Of a stretch of DNA of 25,189 bases, positions 1 through 8,292 are shown piece by piece. The notes under the pieces were generated by a model that worked only from the letters and a program-made list of their open reading frames with translations, ran no database searches and had not been told where the DNA came from. The stretch covers positions 1 through 25,189 of the forward strand of contig JBCCHF010000066.1 in the NCBI GenBank assembly GCA_039028895.1, read 5' to 3'. Position numbers and translations under genes: made by a program. Within the stretch, counting starts at the first letter, position 1. Every line of letters begins with the position of its first letter. Source of the DNA: JAHDCJ01 sp039028895. Lineage in GTDB: Bacteria; Bacteroidota; Bacteroidia; Chitinophagales; Saprospiraceae.

Positions 1-200
1 CACACGAACCCAGAAAAGTCAAGACATCAGTTCCCATCTCCACCTCCTCTAACTCCTCCTTCAGGAGGAGCACGAAGATCAAGTTGTACGTTCCCTTTTC
101 CTGGGGGGGAAGGGCCAGGGAAGAGGTGACACACGAACCCAGAAAAGTCAAGACATCAGTTCCCATCTCCTGGAGGAGAAGGGCTAGGGATGAGGTGGCA
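1..200. repeat. REP-like G/C-rich repeat cluster with 41-bp direct repeat
   Basis: Positions 1-41 and 130-170 are identical over 41 bp. Each copy runs into small hairpins: 53-60 pairs perfectly with 63-70, and 162-170 pairs with 175-183 with one mismatch. Around 91-129 and 161-197 there is a repeated G-rich motif of the form TCCT-GG-GGAGAAGGGCTAGGGA-TGAGGT. Motifs of the type GAAGGG(C)TAGGGATGAGG recur as palindromic repeats between genes in many Bacteroidota genomes, so this is probably a dispersed intergenic repeat. The second copy runs into the end of the minus-strand oxidoreductase gene and supplies its last codons and stop. The repeat structure is seen directly; its family membership is recalled and was not searched. 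Confidence 0.75.
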
Positions 201-1319
201 CTCCACCCCCTCCTCACCAACAAGCACCCCAATCGCAACCCCCATACCACCTAACCGAACAGCCACAACAACATTTGGCGAGACCTTTTTTACAATTGGT
301 GTCTTTACAGGCCCAACACCCATGATGCCACTCCATTGATGAGCGATCTGAAAATTGGAGTCAGGTAGTAAATTATGCTTCAAAAGAGAAGTTAAATGAC
401 TGGTTATCTTTTCGGTCAGGCCAAATTCAGAGGTTGTTTCTTCTTCGAAAGCCAGATTGCGAGCACCACCAATCAAGACACGGTCGCCAATATTTCGAAA
501 ATAAACGTACCCTTTGTCCAGGAAAAAGCAGCTCTTAAGCGAGAGATCGGGAATTGGGGAAGTTACAAGTATCTGGTTGCGGGCCGGAAAGACGTGCTTG
601 TCCGGTAATAAATTTCGGGCAAAACCATTTGTTGCAACAACAACCTTGGCAGCATTTACAACTAAATTGTCTTTCAATGCAATGTCGACACCATTGGTGC
701 CATCCTCAAAAGCTGTTACCTCTGCTCCGTTTAAAATGGTGATACCAAGACTTTTTGCTACATCAAGTAGCCTCACCATCATTTTACCCGTGTGCAATTG
801 TCCTTCAGAAGAATTATGAATCAGGTGTTTAATACCTTTAAAGCCAAACTTCGGTATAGCCTCATCGGTAGGTTTGTACACCGCATCAACCCCAATGGCA
901 GATTTTAGCTGTTTGTTGAGATATGAAAGTTGATCTCGACATTCAATATAGAGCGAATCATCTTCTGCCCTGAAACACTCATAACTGCCAGTTGGCAAAA
1001 AATTAATTGCGTCATCCCCAGTCAGCGCTCGTAATTTGCTTAAACCTTCCCAGCGTTTCTGGACTAGTGCAAAAACCTGTTGTTCGGTATCGGTTTTCAA
1101 ATCATCAATAAGTTCAGAGGGCGATCCAAAGCAGGCAAAACCTGCGTTTTTCGTACTGGCACCGCTAGGTAGAATATTCCGCTCAAGTACAACAACGTTA
1201 CTTTTCGGATGCCGCTTTGTCCATGAGATGGCCGCAGATAGTCCGACAATACCACTGCCGATAACTGCAAGATCTATTGCTTTGAAGAAGGCGTCTTTTT
1301 CCCAGTAACTCAGGTTCAT
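156..1319 (-). CDS. FAD-dependent oxidoreductase (DAO/glycine oxidase family)
   Basis: The 387-residue protein opens with an FAD-binding Rossmann segment, VIGSGIVGLSAA (about residues 19-30), followed by the ribose-binding glutamate in VVVLERN (about 43-48). A late glycine-rich segment, RLGGMGVAIG, is where DAO-family proteins close the FAD site. It is probably a cytoplasmic flavoenzyme oxidising an amine or amino acid; the substrate cannot be read from sequence. The ATG lies 3 nt after the stop of the HD-domain gene, so the two are almost certainly one transcript. The natural C-terminus appears to be lost: after GVLVGEE the frame reads HLIPSPSPPGDGN, which comes from the downstream REP-like repeat. 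Homologues usually end with a short helix after this glycine-rich stretch, so only a few terminal residues are affected and the enzyme may still work. Confidence 0.85.
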   Translation of the reverse strand: MNLSYWEKDAFFKAIDLAVIGSGIVGLSAAISWTKRHPKSNVVVLERNILPSGASTKNAGFACFGSPSELIDDLKTDTEQQVFALVQKRWEGLSKLRALTGDDAINFLPTGSYECFRAEDDSLYIECRDQLSYLNKQLKSAIGVDAVYKPTDEAIPKFGFKGIKHLIHNSSEGQLHTGKMMVRLLDVAKSLGITILNGAEVTAFEDGTNGVDIALKDNLVVNAAKVVVATNGFARNLLPDKHVFPARNQILVTSPIPDLSLKSCFFLDKGYVYFRNIGDRVLIGGARNLAFEEETTSEFGLTEKITSHLTSLLKHNLLPDSNFQIAHQWSGIMGVGPVKTPIVKKVSPNVVVAVRLGGMGVAIGVLVGEEGVECHLIPSPSPPGDGN

Positions 1320-1322
1320 TGG

Positions 1323-1973
1323 TTAGAGGTATACAGGGTCAATTCCATTTACAATTTCTTCAAACCAGGTCACCGGAGTCTGTATCTTATCACCAGTGCT
1401 GGTATCACATTTAAAGAATTGGTAGAAAAGGTCCAGATTTCCGTTGAGGCGACTCAAAAGCTTTTCAAGTTTGAGATACCCCTGATCAGGCATTTGGAAA
1501 GGATGCGAAAGCCGCCAGGCATAAAAAGCTTCATCGTGGAGTTCGATTACATCTAAAACTTGGGTATCAATAATAAATTTTTCAGCAAATTTACGCGCAT
1601 AAACAGCATGGTGAAGGTCCCAGTTTCGAGGGCGACTTTGGTCTTCGAGATGTTTGAAATTATCGTGGGTGATGGCGATTAAACGCAAGTCGAGACGACG
1701 TTTTTTATCAACTTTCAAGCGATCAATATTGTCCAAGACTTCACGAACATGGTAGATGATTTTTCCTTCTGGGTGCCCCCAACGAGGTTTACCCCATAAC
1801 GCACCCTCGCGCCATGATTTTTCACTAATGATTGAATGCTCAAGATCATTTTCCGGGGCAATGATCTCCTCAATCATCGACGTTTCAGAAGTAAATCCTT
1901 TCTCCATGTATACTTGTTGAACAAAGTCCCTTTGTAAGATACCACAAATTTCGTGCAAAAAATGCCTGAGCAT
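1323..1973 (-). CDS. HD-domain protein (putative metal-dependent phosphohydrolase)
   Basis: This 216-residue soluble protein shows the HD-superfamily ligand pattern: H75 in YHVREVLDNI, H103-D104 in LIAITHDNFKH, H121/H122 in the next helix, and H146-D147 in VIELHDEAF. The pattern predicts a metal-dependent phosphohydrolase; the substrate is unknown. It is first in a two-gene operon with the FAD oxidoreductase, 3 nt apart. The start is uncertain. ATG at 1971-1973 gives the full length, while a second ATG at 1905-1907 would begin MEKGFTSE and may be the real start, because the first 22 residues look poorly conserved for the fold. No Shine-Dalgarno sequence helps either choice. Confidence 0.75.
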   Translation of the reverse strand: MLRHFLHEICGILQRDFVQQVYMEKGFTSETSMIEEIIAPENDLEHSIISEKSWREGALWGKPRWGHPEGKIIYHVREVLDNIDRLKVDKKRRLDLRLIAITHDNFKHLEDQSRPRNWDLHHAVYARKFAEKFIIDTQVLDVIELHDEAFYAWRLSHPFQMPDQGYLKLEKLLSRLNGNLDLFYQFFKCDTSTGDKIQTPVTWFEEIVNGIDPVYL

Positions 1974-2307
1974 ACCGCAAAATCAATGCTTGTGGACAGA
2001 TTTTTTTTTTGCGTAAAAACTTGACTTTATTGTAAAAATGGTTTAAGTATACAGAGAATATGTTTTTTGAAAACATAAAATGGTTTGCTAAAACACCATT
2101 TACTTTTTTATGGTCTAAAAAAGGAGATGTACTTTAGGTTGAATAAGCTTTTTAAGAAAAATAACTTTTAAGCAACCCTTCGTTAATCTTATGTTAAAGT
2201 AAACTGGCCCGATAACTAAGTGATTCGCAGATGAGTTATATTAGCAAATCTGGCTAAAAACAGGCATCGTTATTGGTGTTTATACTTTGAGCCAAATACC
2301 ACGAGAA
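1974..2307. other. AT-rich divergent intergenic region with inverted repeats
   Basis: This 334-bp AT-rich gap separates the divergent HD-protein and htrA genes and must contain both promoters. No exact TAnnTTTG box is visible on either strand. The clearest structure is a perfect 8-bp inverted repeat with a 3-nt centre, TATGTTTT-ttg-AAAACATA, at 2059-2077. A second repeat lies next to it: AAATGGT (2078-2084) with ACCATTT (2095-2101). The decamer AAAATGGTTT occurs at 2035-2044 and 2077-2086. These could be operator sites, but a regulator is not identifiable. No credible gene is seen in the gap. Confidence 0.4.
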
Positions 2308-3465
2308 ATGAAAAAAATAGGATTATACATAATTGCCGGCATGTTGGGTGGCATTTTTGCTTTGGGCGGATTCCTCCTGATTGTGCCCCAGCAAGCTCAG
2401 CAAGTCAGCGCTATAGAATCTCCGGATTTTGGGAAAATGGTCAATCAAATGCCCAAAAATCTAAAGATGCTAGGTGACGCACCTGCTGACTTCACAAAAG
2501 CTGCAAAAATAGGTATGCCTGCTGTAGTACATATTCATGCACGTCAAACCGGTACTACAACTAATAATAGGGAAGATCGTTCAATGGATCTTTTCAGAGA
2601 ATTCTTTGGCGATGATTTCAGCCCTTTCGGGCAAATGCCGATGGAAGGATCTGGGTCTGGCGTCATTATTTCTAAAGATGGATACATCGTTACGAATAAC
2701 CACGTTGTAGAATATGCAGATGAGGTAAGTGTAACATTATTCGATAAAAGGAAGTTTAAGGCCAATATCATTGGTACAGATCCGACTACAGATCTTGCCG
2801 TTCTGAAAATTGAAGGTCATGGTATGCCTACACTTAAATTCTCAGACTCAGATCGCACAAAGGTCGGTCAGTGGGTAATGGCAGTAGGTAATCCTTTTGA
2901 CCTGACATCTACAGTTACAGCTGGTATCATAAGTGCCAAAGGGCGTAGTATTGATATTCTGGGCGGCGGTGCTGCTATTGAATCATTTATTCAGACGGAT
3001 GCTGCAGTAAATCCTGGTAATAGTGGTGGTGCTTTAATCGACCTCGAGGGTAATCTTGTAGGTATTAATACTGCGATCATGACCCGTACAGGACGATTTG
3101 CAGGGTATTCTTTTGCTGTACCTTCTAATATCGTGAGCAAAGTGGTTGAAGACCTGATGGAGTATGGATCGATTCAGCGTGGTTTCATTGGTATTAATAT
3201 TCGCGATCTTGATGCAGATACTGCCAGTGACCTAGGGTTAAACATCACTGAAGGTGTCCATGTTATAAGCCTTGTTGATGATGGAGCAGCCATTAAAGCA
3301 GGTCTACTTCCTGATGATGTAATTATCGCTGTTAACGGTAAAGACGTTAAATCAGCTCCTGAACTTCAGGAATTGGTCGGACGACTACGCCCTGGCGACG
3401 AAGTTCAGCTTGACGTTAATCGTTTGGGTGAACAAAAGAGCTTTAATGTCCGTTTAAAGAAATAG
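2308..3465 (+). CDS. htrA: HtrA/DegQ-type periplasmic serine protease with one PDZ domain
   Basis: The 385-residue protein is a Deg/HtrA trypsin-like protease for envelope protein quality control. An N-terminal membrane segment (IGLYIIAGMLGGIFALGGFLL) acts as a signal or anchor. The catalytic triad is visible: His132 in TNNHVV, Asp162 in TTDLAVLK, and Ser239 in NPGNSGGAL (numbered from ATG). A single C-terminal PDZ domain starts near GFIGINI and contains the GxxPDD segment (GLLPDDVIIAVNG). The frame also opens with TTG at 2287, but the ATG at 2308 immediately precedes the basic/hydrophobic signal start (MKKIGLY) and is preferred. It is a single-gene transcript ended by the hairpin at 3561-3600. 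A stress-response promoter is likely but not recognisable. Confidence 0.93.
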   Translation: MKKIGLYIIAGMLGGIFALGGFLLIVPQQAQQVSAIESPDFGKMVNQMPKNLKMLGDAPADFTKAAKIGMPAVVHIHARQTGTTTNNREDRSMDLFREFFGDDFSPFGQMPMEGSGSGVIISKDGYIVTNNHVVEYADEVSVTLFDKRKFKANIIGTDPTTDLAVLKIEGHGMPTLKFSDSDRTKVGQWVMAVGNPFDLTSTVTAGIISAKGRSIDILGGGAAIESFIQTDAAVNPGNSGGALIDLEGNLVGINTAIMTRTGRFAGYSFAVPSNIVSKVVEDLMEYGSIQRGFIGINIRDLDADTASDLGLNITEGVHVISLVDDGAAIKAGLLPDDVIIAVNGKDVKSAPELQELVGRLRPGDEVQLDVNRLGEQKSFNVRLKK

Positions 3466-3560
3466 AGGAAAAAGATAAAAATTGCCGGCCTTCGTGGTAA
3501 CAATTGCTTGGGTCGGTCAAAAGATATTCAAGAAGTTTTTGGGTTTCATTTGGTTTTAAG

Positions 3561-3600
3561 GCCACCTATTCACGCTAGTGTTTAGGTGGCTGTTTTTTTA
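3561..3600 (+). terminator. Intrinsic terminator of htrA
   Basis: GCCACCTA (3561-3568) pairs with TAGGTGGC (3583-3590), with an inner CAC/GTG extension, followed by TG and a run of seven T at 3593-3599. It lies about 95 bp after the htrA stop and ends against the stop codon of the convergent MFS gene. The T-run is on the plus side only, so it mainly serves htrA. Confidence 0.9.
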
Positions 3601-4920
3601 GGCAGAATCCTCCACAACCGGACTCACCAGTTTGCTGTAAAAAGCAATCAGTATCCAGGAAGAAACGAGAAGGAAACCGGTAAGGATCACAAAAGTGTAG
3701 ACCACATTATTGTCTTTATGGAAAAGCGGCAACGAAAACAAAGCCAAAAAGAACATCCTTGCCAGAATATTCGATATCGCAAAAATACTGTTCGCCCGCC
3801 CATAAACCTGGTTAGGTACGTGCTTGAAAAGATAGGTTATCCGCTGTATTCTCGTACCTGCATTCGTTACACCCAAAACAAAGAGAAGGATATAAAACAA
3901 CAGTTCATCATTTGTAAAAGCCATTGTGGCAAATAAAATGGCAGTAATAAAGGTCATCAGGATTATGGATCCCACAGCTGCCATCCTTCGAAATAATTGT
4001 CGGATCGCAAAACCTGCAAAAATCGCCCCGAAGGCATAGGTAACTTCCGAAATGGCATAGACGTCACCACCTAATCCCATATGCTTGTCCACATAAATCG
4101 GCGAAAGATAGAAGGCTAGAAGAAGTACGGTTACAAAAATGGAGAATGAAACTACCCCGAAAAGAAAAATATATGGCTGACTTTTCAAAAAGTTGAAGCC
4201 GGTTCTAAGCCTTTCCATAATCTTTCCCATTTCCGCTTTTCGCTCCACCATTGGTTTATACCGGATCAATACAACAAAAAAGGCCGCCAGGAAATACGTG
4301 AATGTATCCAATGCAAATATTTCATGAAGCTCCCATGCCTCAATGGAGAAAGGAATATTAAAGCTAATGCCCAAAATGGATTTCTGACCCGCTTCCAAAC
4401 CTTCAAGGAGTATAGCGGCCCCAGCACCTGCCAAAGCCGTTGCAATCTGACCCTGGATCTCAACAGCTGAAGTGATTGTTCCGTAATGTTTAGGTTCTGT
4501 TATTTCCTGTAAAAAGGCGTATAAGTTCTGATAATGAAGGTTGTAGTTGAAAAAAGTAGCCGCGAAAACCATCGCCGCAAGACCAAGCGGCACATGGCCC
4601 TGCATATATCCGGATAGCGTAATTAGCCCAACAACAACACCAGAGATCAAACCAAGAACTAGGAACACATATTTCCTGTTATATTTATCGACAAATGTGC
4701 CAGCAGTTGGCACCCAAAATAAAGCGACGAAAGTGACGAGCCAGTAAATGATCCCAAAGAGCGAGGTCTCCTCCTGCATGGTAAAATACCAGGGGATGGA
4801 AATCATGCTAATACCTTGAGCTATCCCAGAAACGGTATTAGCCGCAAAAAGGAGGAGGATGGCTGATAAGTTTTTCAAGAATAATTTGATTTTGGGAATC
4901 ACAAAGCTAGTTTTTTTCAT
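3598..4920 (-). CDS. MFS transporter (macrolide-efflux-like)
   Basis: This is a polytopic membrane protein of about 440 residues with roughly 12 hydrophobic segments. It carries the major facilitator motif A between segments 2 and 3 (GTFVDKYNRKYVF, about residues 74-86). The pattern resembles the MefA/macrolide-efflux-like branch of drug transporters; the actual substrate is not predictable. The preferred start is the ATG read from 4920, giving MKKTSFVIPK before the first membrane helix. An in-frame ATG from 4944 would add eight residues and overlap recX further. With the preferred start, its initiation codon overlaps that of recX on the other strand in the tetranucleotide CATG. The gene converges with htrA. 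Confidence 0.85.
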   Translation of the reverse strand: MKKTSFVIPKIKLFLKNLSAILLLFAANTVSGIAQGISMISIPWYFTMQEETSLFGIIYWLVTFVALFWVPTAGTFVDKYNRKYVFLVLGLISGVVVGLITLSGYMQGHVPLGLAAMVFAATFFNYNLHYQNLYAFLQEITEPKHYGTITSAVEIQGQIATALAGAGAAILLEGLEAGQKSILGISFNIPFSIEAWELHEIFALDTFTYFLAAFFVVLIRYKPMVERKAEMGKIMERLRTGFNFLKSQPYIFLFGVVSFSIFVTVLLLAFYLSPIYVDKHMGLGGDVYAISEVTYAFGAIFAGFAIRQLFRRMAAVGSIILMTFITAILFATMAFTNDELLFYILLFVLGVTNAGTRIQRITYLFKHVPNQVYGRANSIFAISNILARMFFLALFSLPLFHKDNNVVYTFVILTGFLLVSSWILIAFYSKLVSPVVEDSA

Positions 4921-5374
4921 GACCAAAGAAGAAGCACTCTCCAAACTTCAGAAATATTGCGCCTATCAGGACAGGTGTCATAAAGAGGTACGTACAAAAC
5001 TTCTCGATATCGGGGTACGCGGTTATGATCTCGAATGGGTTATTGCAGAACTGATTAGCGAAAAGTTTCTGGATGAAGAACGCTTTGCCAGATCTTTTGT
5101 CAGGGGTAAGTACAGAATGAAAAAGTGGGGGAGAGTAAAGATCAGGATAGAACTCAAGAAACGACAGATCTCCGACTATTGCATCCGGAAAGGCTTAAGC
5201 GAAATCGACCAGGAAGAATATGAACATAACCTCAGAGAATTGCTTAAGAAAAAATTGGACACTTTGTCAGGAAACAGCTATCAAAAAAAATCCAAATTAG
5301 CCCAATTCGTCATCCGTAAAGGTTATGAATCTGACATAACCTGGCAGGAAATCAACAAATTGGAGTTAGACTAA
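4919..5374 (+). CDS. recX: Regulatory protein RecX
   Basis: RecX binds RecA and limits its filament growth during recombination and the SOS response. The 151-residue protein has the family's all-helical basic pattern: LQKYCAYQDRCHKEVRTKLL at the start, then the WVIAELISEKFLDEERFARSFVRGK block, and a Trp-Gly-Arg segment (KKWGRVKIRIELKKRQI). The ATG at 4919 is chosen because RecX proteins normally start a few residues before this first block. The upstream in-frame ATG at 4859 would add a hydrophobic stretch lying wholly inside the antisense MFS gene. Its promoter must lie within the 5' coding part of that gene. recA is not in the window. Confidence 0.88.
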   Translation: MTKEEALSKLQKYCAYQDRCHKEVRTKLLDIGVRGYDLEWVIAELISEKFLDEERFARSFVRGKYRMKKWGRVKIRIELKKRQISDYCIRKGLSEIDQEEYEHNLRELLKKKLDTLSGNSYQKKSKLAQFVIRKGYESDITWQEINKLELD

Positions 5375-5407
5375 ACATTTTGCACGGTATTTGCTTAAAG
5401 AAATAAA

Positions 5408-5441
5408 CAAGCATAACGCAATGAAAAACCTCTGATGCTTG
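5408..5441 (+). repeat. Inverted repeat after recX
   Basis: CAAGCAT (5408-5414) is complementary to ATGCTTG (5435-5441) around a 20-nt loop, in the 116-bp gap between recX and the secreted-protein gene. There is no T-run, so it is a weak candidate terminator or RNA-processing hairpin only. Confidence 0.3.
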
Positions 5442-5490
5442 AGCTTCCATACGCTGATAATGGGAGAATTTTTTAAACAATAAATTTCAT

Positions 5491-7041
5491 ATGACCCACT
5501 ATAAATTTTTGCTACTAATTTTCTTTTCTATCCTGTTGATTTTTGACCTGAGCGCACAGCGCAAAACTGAATATGCTGATGTCGGCTGGGGACAGGAATA
5601 TCAGGAACCTTCTAATTCAAGGATCACCAATATTCTTGGTACAACTGGCGATGGGTTTTATGCATTGCGTCTGAGAGGGAGTTGGGGCCGACCTTATATT
5701 GAAGAGTATGGTAATGATATGAAACTCCGTAAGTCGGAGGAGTTGTCACTGAGCTATAAGGGGAAACAACAGGAACTGGAAAATGTGATCTGGTATAATG
5801 ACCAATTGTACATGATCACCTCTTTCAATAATGAACAAAAAAATACCAACTACCTCTTTATGGAAGGGATATTTCCAAGAACTTTCACTAAGAAAGGAGA
5901 TATCCGAGTGGTTGGAGAAATTCCGGCAAGGAACCGAAACAATGAAGGGTTTTTCGACTTCAGGGTGTCACGCGATAGCTCAAAATTCCTGATCTACAAC
6001 GAGATGCCATACAAGAAAAATGAGCCCGAACGCTTCGCTTTCAGGGTATTCGACGACAAGATGGAAAGCCTCTGGTACAAAGAAGTCGTATTGCCATACG
6101 CCGATTTCTTGTTCGAAGTTGTCGAGTTCAGAGTGGATGATCGAGGAAGAGTATTCCTGCTGGGCAAATTGTACAACGAAAACAGGCGTGAGAAAAAAGG
6201 TGGTAAACCCAACTACAAATACGTCGTAGTAGAGTATAAGGATGGCGGAGAAAGTTCCAAAACCTACCAGGTTAATCTCCAGGATAAATTCATCTCCGAC
6301 CTTACATTCAGAGTCGCAAGAAATGGAGACCTGATCTTTGCCGGATTCTTCTCTAATCGCACCAGCTATACGGTGAAAGGTACCTGTTATTTTAAAATTA
6401 ACGGCGAAACAGGAGAAGTCTATAATTCAGGTATCAAAGAATTTGGCGAAGATTTCCTCAACCAGTTCCACAAAAGAGAAAAGAAAGGCAAAGAGCTATA
6501 TAGTTACGACCTTAAAAAACTGATTCCCCGATCAGATGGTGGAGCAGTATTGGTAGCAGAACAGTATTTCGTGAGAGTTTTCCGTTACCGTGATTATTAT
6601 ACCGGACTTTACGAAGAGCGCTATTACTACTATTACAATGATATCATTGTGGCAAATATAAATCCTGATGGTAGTATTGCCTGGGTGTCCAAAATTCCTA
6701 AACGCCAGGAAACCAGTAATGATGGCGGGTACTTTTCTTCATTCTCGACTTCTGTAGTGCGCGATAAACTCTTTTTTATATTCAATGATCACCCTAAAAA
6801 TGCGAATGAAAAAGATCCCAAACGGCTGCTCAACTTCAATGGTAAACAATCAGTAGTAACCCTGGCTGTGTTAAAAGCGAATGGTGAATACGACAAGTAT
6901 GGCCTCTTTAGTAATAAGGATGCAGATATCATCACCCGACCCAAAATCTGTAAGCAAAGTGGAAAAGATGAAATGCTGATTTATGGAGAACGCAATAAAA
7001 GATATAAATTTGGGGTCGTAAAATTTAAGGACGTTCCTTGA
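5491..7041 (+). CDS. Secreted protein of unknown function
   Basis: I do not recognise a family for this 516-residue protein. It has a classic Sec signal peptide (MTHYKFLLLIFFSILLIFDL, with likely cleavage just before QRKTEY), so it is exported to the periplasm or outer surface. The mature part is rich in Tyr, Arg, Lys and beta-strand-like segments, with repeated patterns such as YNDQLYMITSF, GRVFLLGKLYN, NGDLIFAGFF and DGGAVLVAEQYF. These are spaced like blades of a beta-propeller (inference). A very Tyr-rich stretch (RYYYYYNDIIV) lies near residue 380. No Por-secretion C-terminal domain is evident. It is the first gene in a plus-strand series; the next gene starts 26 nt after its stop. TAAATTTC at 5481-5488 is a partial match to the -7 consensus. 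Confidence 0.7.
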   Translation: MTHYKFLLLIFFSILLIFDLSAQRKTEYADVGWGQEYQEPSNSRITNILGTTGDGFYALRLRGSWGRPYIEEYGNDMKLRKSEELSLSYKGKQQELENVIWYNDQLYMITSFNNEQKNTNYLFMEGIFPRTFTKKGDIRVVGEIPARNRNNEGFFDFRVSRDSSKFLIYNEMPYKKNEPERFAFRVFDDKMESLWYKEVVLPYADFLFEVVEFRVDDRGRVFLLGKLYNENRREKKGGKPNYKYVVVEYKDGGESSKTYQVNLQDKFISDLTFRVARNGDLIFAGFFSNRTSYTVKGTCYFKINGETGEVYNSGIKEFGEDFLNQFHKREKKGKELYSYDLKKLIPRSDGGAVLVAEQYFVRVFRYRDYYTGLYEERYYYYYNDIIVANINPDGSIAWVSKIPKRQETSNDGGYFSSFSTSVVRDKLFFIFNDHPKNANEKDPKRLLNFNGKQSVVTLAVLKANGEYDKYGLFSNKDADIITRPKICKQSGKDEMLIYGERNKRYKFGVVKFKDVP

Positions 7042-7067
7042 ATATGAGATCAGTCAACCTCTTTTAA

Positions 7068-7532
7068 GTGGCAAATCAGCTCACCTGGCAGTGCAAATAC
7101 TTTGATGATCTGAATACCAAAGAGCTTTATGCCCTGATGGTGCTAAGACAAGAAGTCTTTGTAGTAGAGCAAAATTGTCCTTATCTCGATGCTGACAATA
7201 AAGACACTCATGCTTGGCACCTTTTGGGTTATGGCAACAGAAAGAAGCTTCAGGCTTATGCAAGGATACTTCCCCAATGGACTTCATATAAAGATGCCAT
7301 ATCAATTGGAAGAATCGCAACATCACAAAAGATCAGGGGAAAAGGAGCTGGAAAGGAACTGGTAAATGAGAGCCTGAAGCAAATAAAAGAAATTTTTGGC
7401 GAGGAAAACACAGTTAAGATAAGTGCCCAAACGTACTTACTTAAGTTTTACGAACAATTCGGCTTCCGGTCAAACGGAAAGGAATACCTGGAGGACAATA
7501 TTCCTCATACCGAAATGATCCTCCACCAATAA
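7068..7532 (+). CDS. GNAT family N-acetyltransferase, ElaA-like
   Basis: This 154-residue protein matches the ElaA branch of GNAT acetyltransferases. It has the characteristic ELYALMVLRQEVFVVEQNCP segment near the N-terminus and a D-x-D-x-x-D-x-H follow-up (DADNKDTHAWH). The acetyl-CoA pyrophosphate loop is IRGKGAGKELV. Its acceptor substrate is unknown. The start is GTG: an in-frame TAA lies immediately upstream (7065-7067), and the next in-frame ATG falls inside the conserved LRQEVF block and would remove the first strand. It follows the secreted-protein gene by 26 nt and precedes scpA by 16 nt, suggesting co-transcription. Confidence 0.85.
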   Translation: MANQLTWQCKYFDDLNTKELYALMVLRQEVFVVEQNCPYLDADNKDTHAWHLLGYGNRKKLQAYARILPQWTSYKDAISIGRIATSQKIRGKGAGKELVNESLKQIKEIFGEENTVKISAQTYLLKFYEQFGFRSNGKEYLEDNIPHTEMILHQ

Positions 7533-7548
7533 TTTGATGTAAATACAC

Positions 7549-8292
7549 ATGACCTACACTATAAAACTCCCGCAATTTGAAGGTCCTTTCGACCTTTTAC
7601 TGTTCTTCATAGAGCGGGATGAACTTGATATTTACAATATCCCGATTGCCAAAATAACTGACGATTTCCTGGAATACATCAGGCAAATGGAGGCCATGAA
7701 TATAGATCTGGCATCAGAGTTTATTCTCGTTGCATCAACCTTGATGCGGATCAAGGCCAAATTACTGCTCCCCCGTAAGGACGTCGATGAAGAAGGTAAT
7801 GAGATCGACCCAAGACAAGAGTTGATTGATCGCCTCATAGAGTATAAACGCTACAAGGAGATCATCGAAGAACTTAAGTCTCTCGAAGAAGATCGGTCGC
7901 ATAAATCACCGCGCGGCAATATCTCTAAAGAACTTAAGCAGATTGCCAACAAGGCTCTAGTAGATGCCGAACTGGAAGCCCTGACCTTATTCAGACTCCT
8001 GAAGACCTTCGAAAGAGTAATTCAGCAATTTGAAGAATCCAGTAAGGTCGTCAAGCACACCGTCATCAAGTATAATTATACCCTTACCGGGCAAAAAGAT
8101 TTCCTTACCGGTCTCGTGAAAAAGGGTAAGAAAACTAATTTCAAAGCTATTTTCGGTGCCTGTGAAAACAGGATTCATGCTATTTTTACTTTCCTAGCCC
8201 TTCTAGAACTTCTCCAGGCACAGGAACTTGAAATTACTTCAGGTGAAGGAGCCAATAACTTCTGGATCAGCGCCAAAAAAGAGCATGCCTAA
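7549..8292 (+). CDS. scpA: Segregation and condensation protein A
   Basis: ScpA is the kleisin subunit that bridges the SMC ATPase heads and, with ScpB, compacts and segregates the chromosome. The 247-residue protein begins with the diagnostic FEGPFDLLLFFIERDELDIY segment, followed by IAKITDDFLEYI and the SEFILVASTLMRIKAKLLLP block, the N-terminal SMC-neck-binding part. A charged middle linker and a small winged-helix-like C-terminal segment (FKAIFGACENRIHAIFTFLALLELLQAQ) follow. Length is normal. scpB and smc are not in the window. The stop overlaps the start of the next gene by 8 nt, pointing to translational coupling. Confidence 0.95.
   Translation: MTYTIKLPQFEGPFDLLLFFIERDELDIYNIPIAKITDDFLEYIRQMEAMNIDLASEFILVASTLMRIKAKLLLPRKDVDEEGNEIDPRQELIDRLIEYKRYKEIIEELKSLEEDRSHKSPRGNISKELKQIANKALVDAELEALTLFRLLKTFERVIQQFEESSKVVKHTVIKYNYTLTGQKDFLTGLVKKGKKTNFKAIFGACENRIHAIFTFLALLELLQAQELEITSGEGANNFWISAKKEHA

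Noticed and set aside
1..170. CRISPR array
   Set aside because: Only two copies of the 41-bp repeat 129 bp apart, with hairpin-rich non-spacer sequence and no cas genes.
514..819. Plus-strand ORFs over the FAD oxidoreductase
   Set aside because: They are antisense to a well-supported flavoprotein frame with no recognisable protein pattern.
2287..2307. TTG start of htrA
   Set aside because: The ATG at 2308 gives a standard signal segment (MKKIGLY).
8228..8284. Upstream extension of the flippase-like gene
   Set aside because: It begins with TTG inside scpA; the ATG at 8285 overlapping the scpA stop is a typical coupled start.
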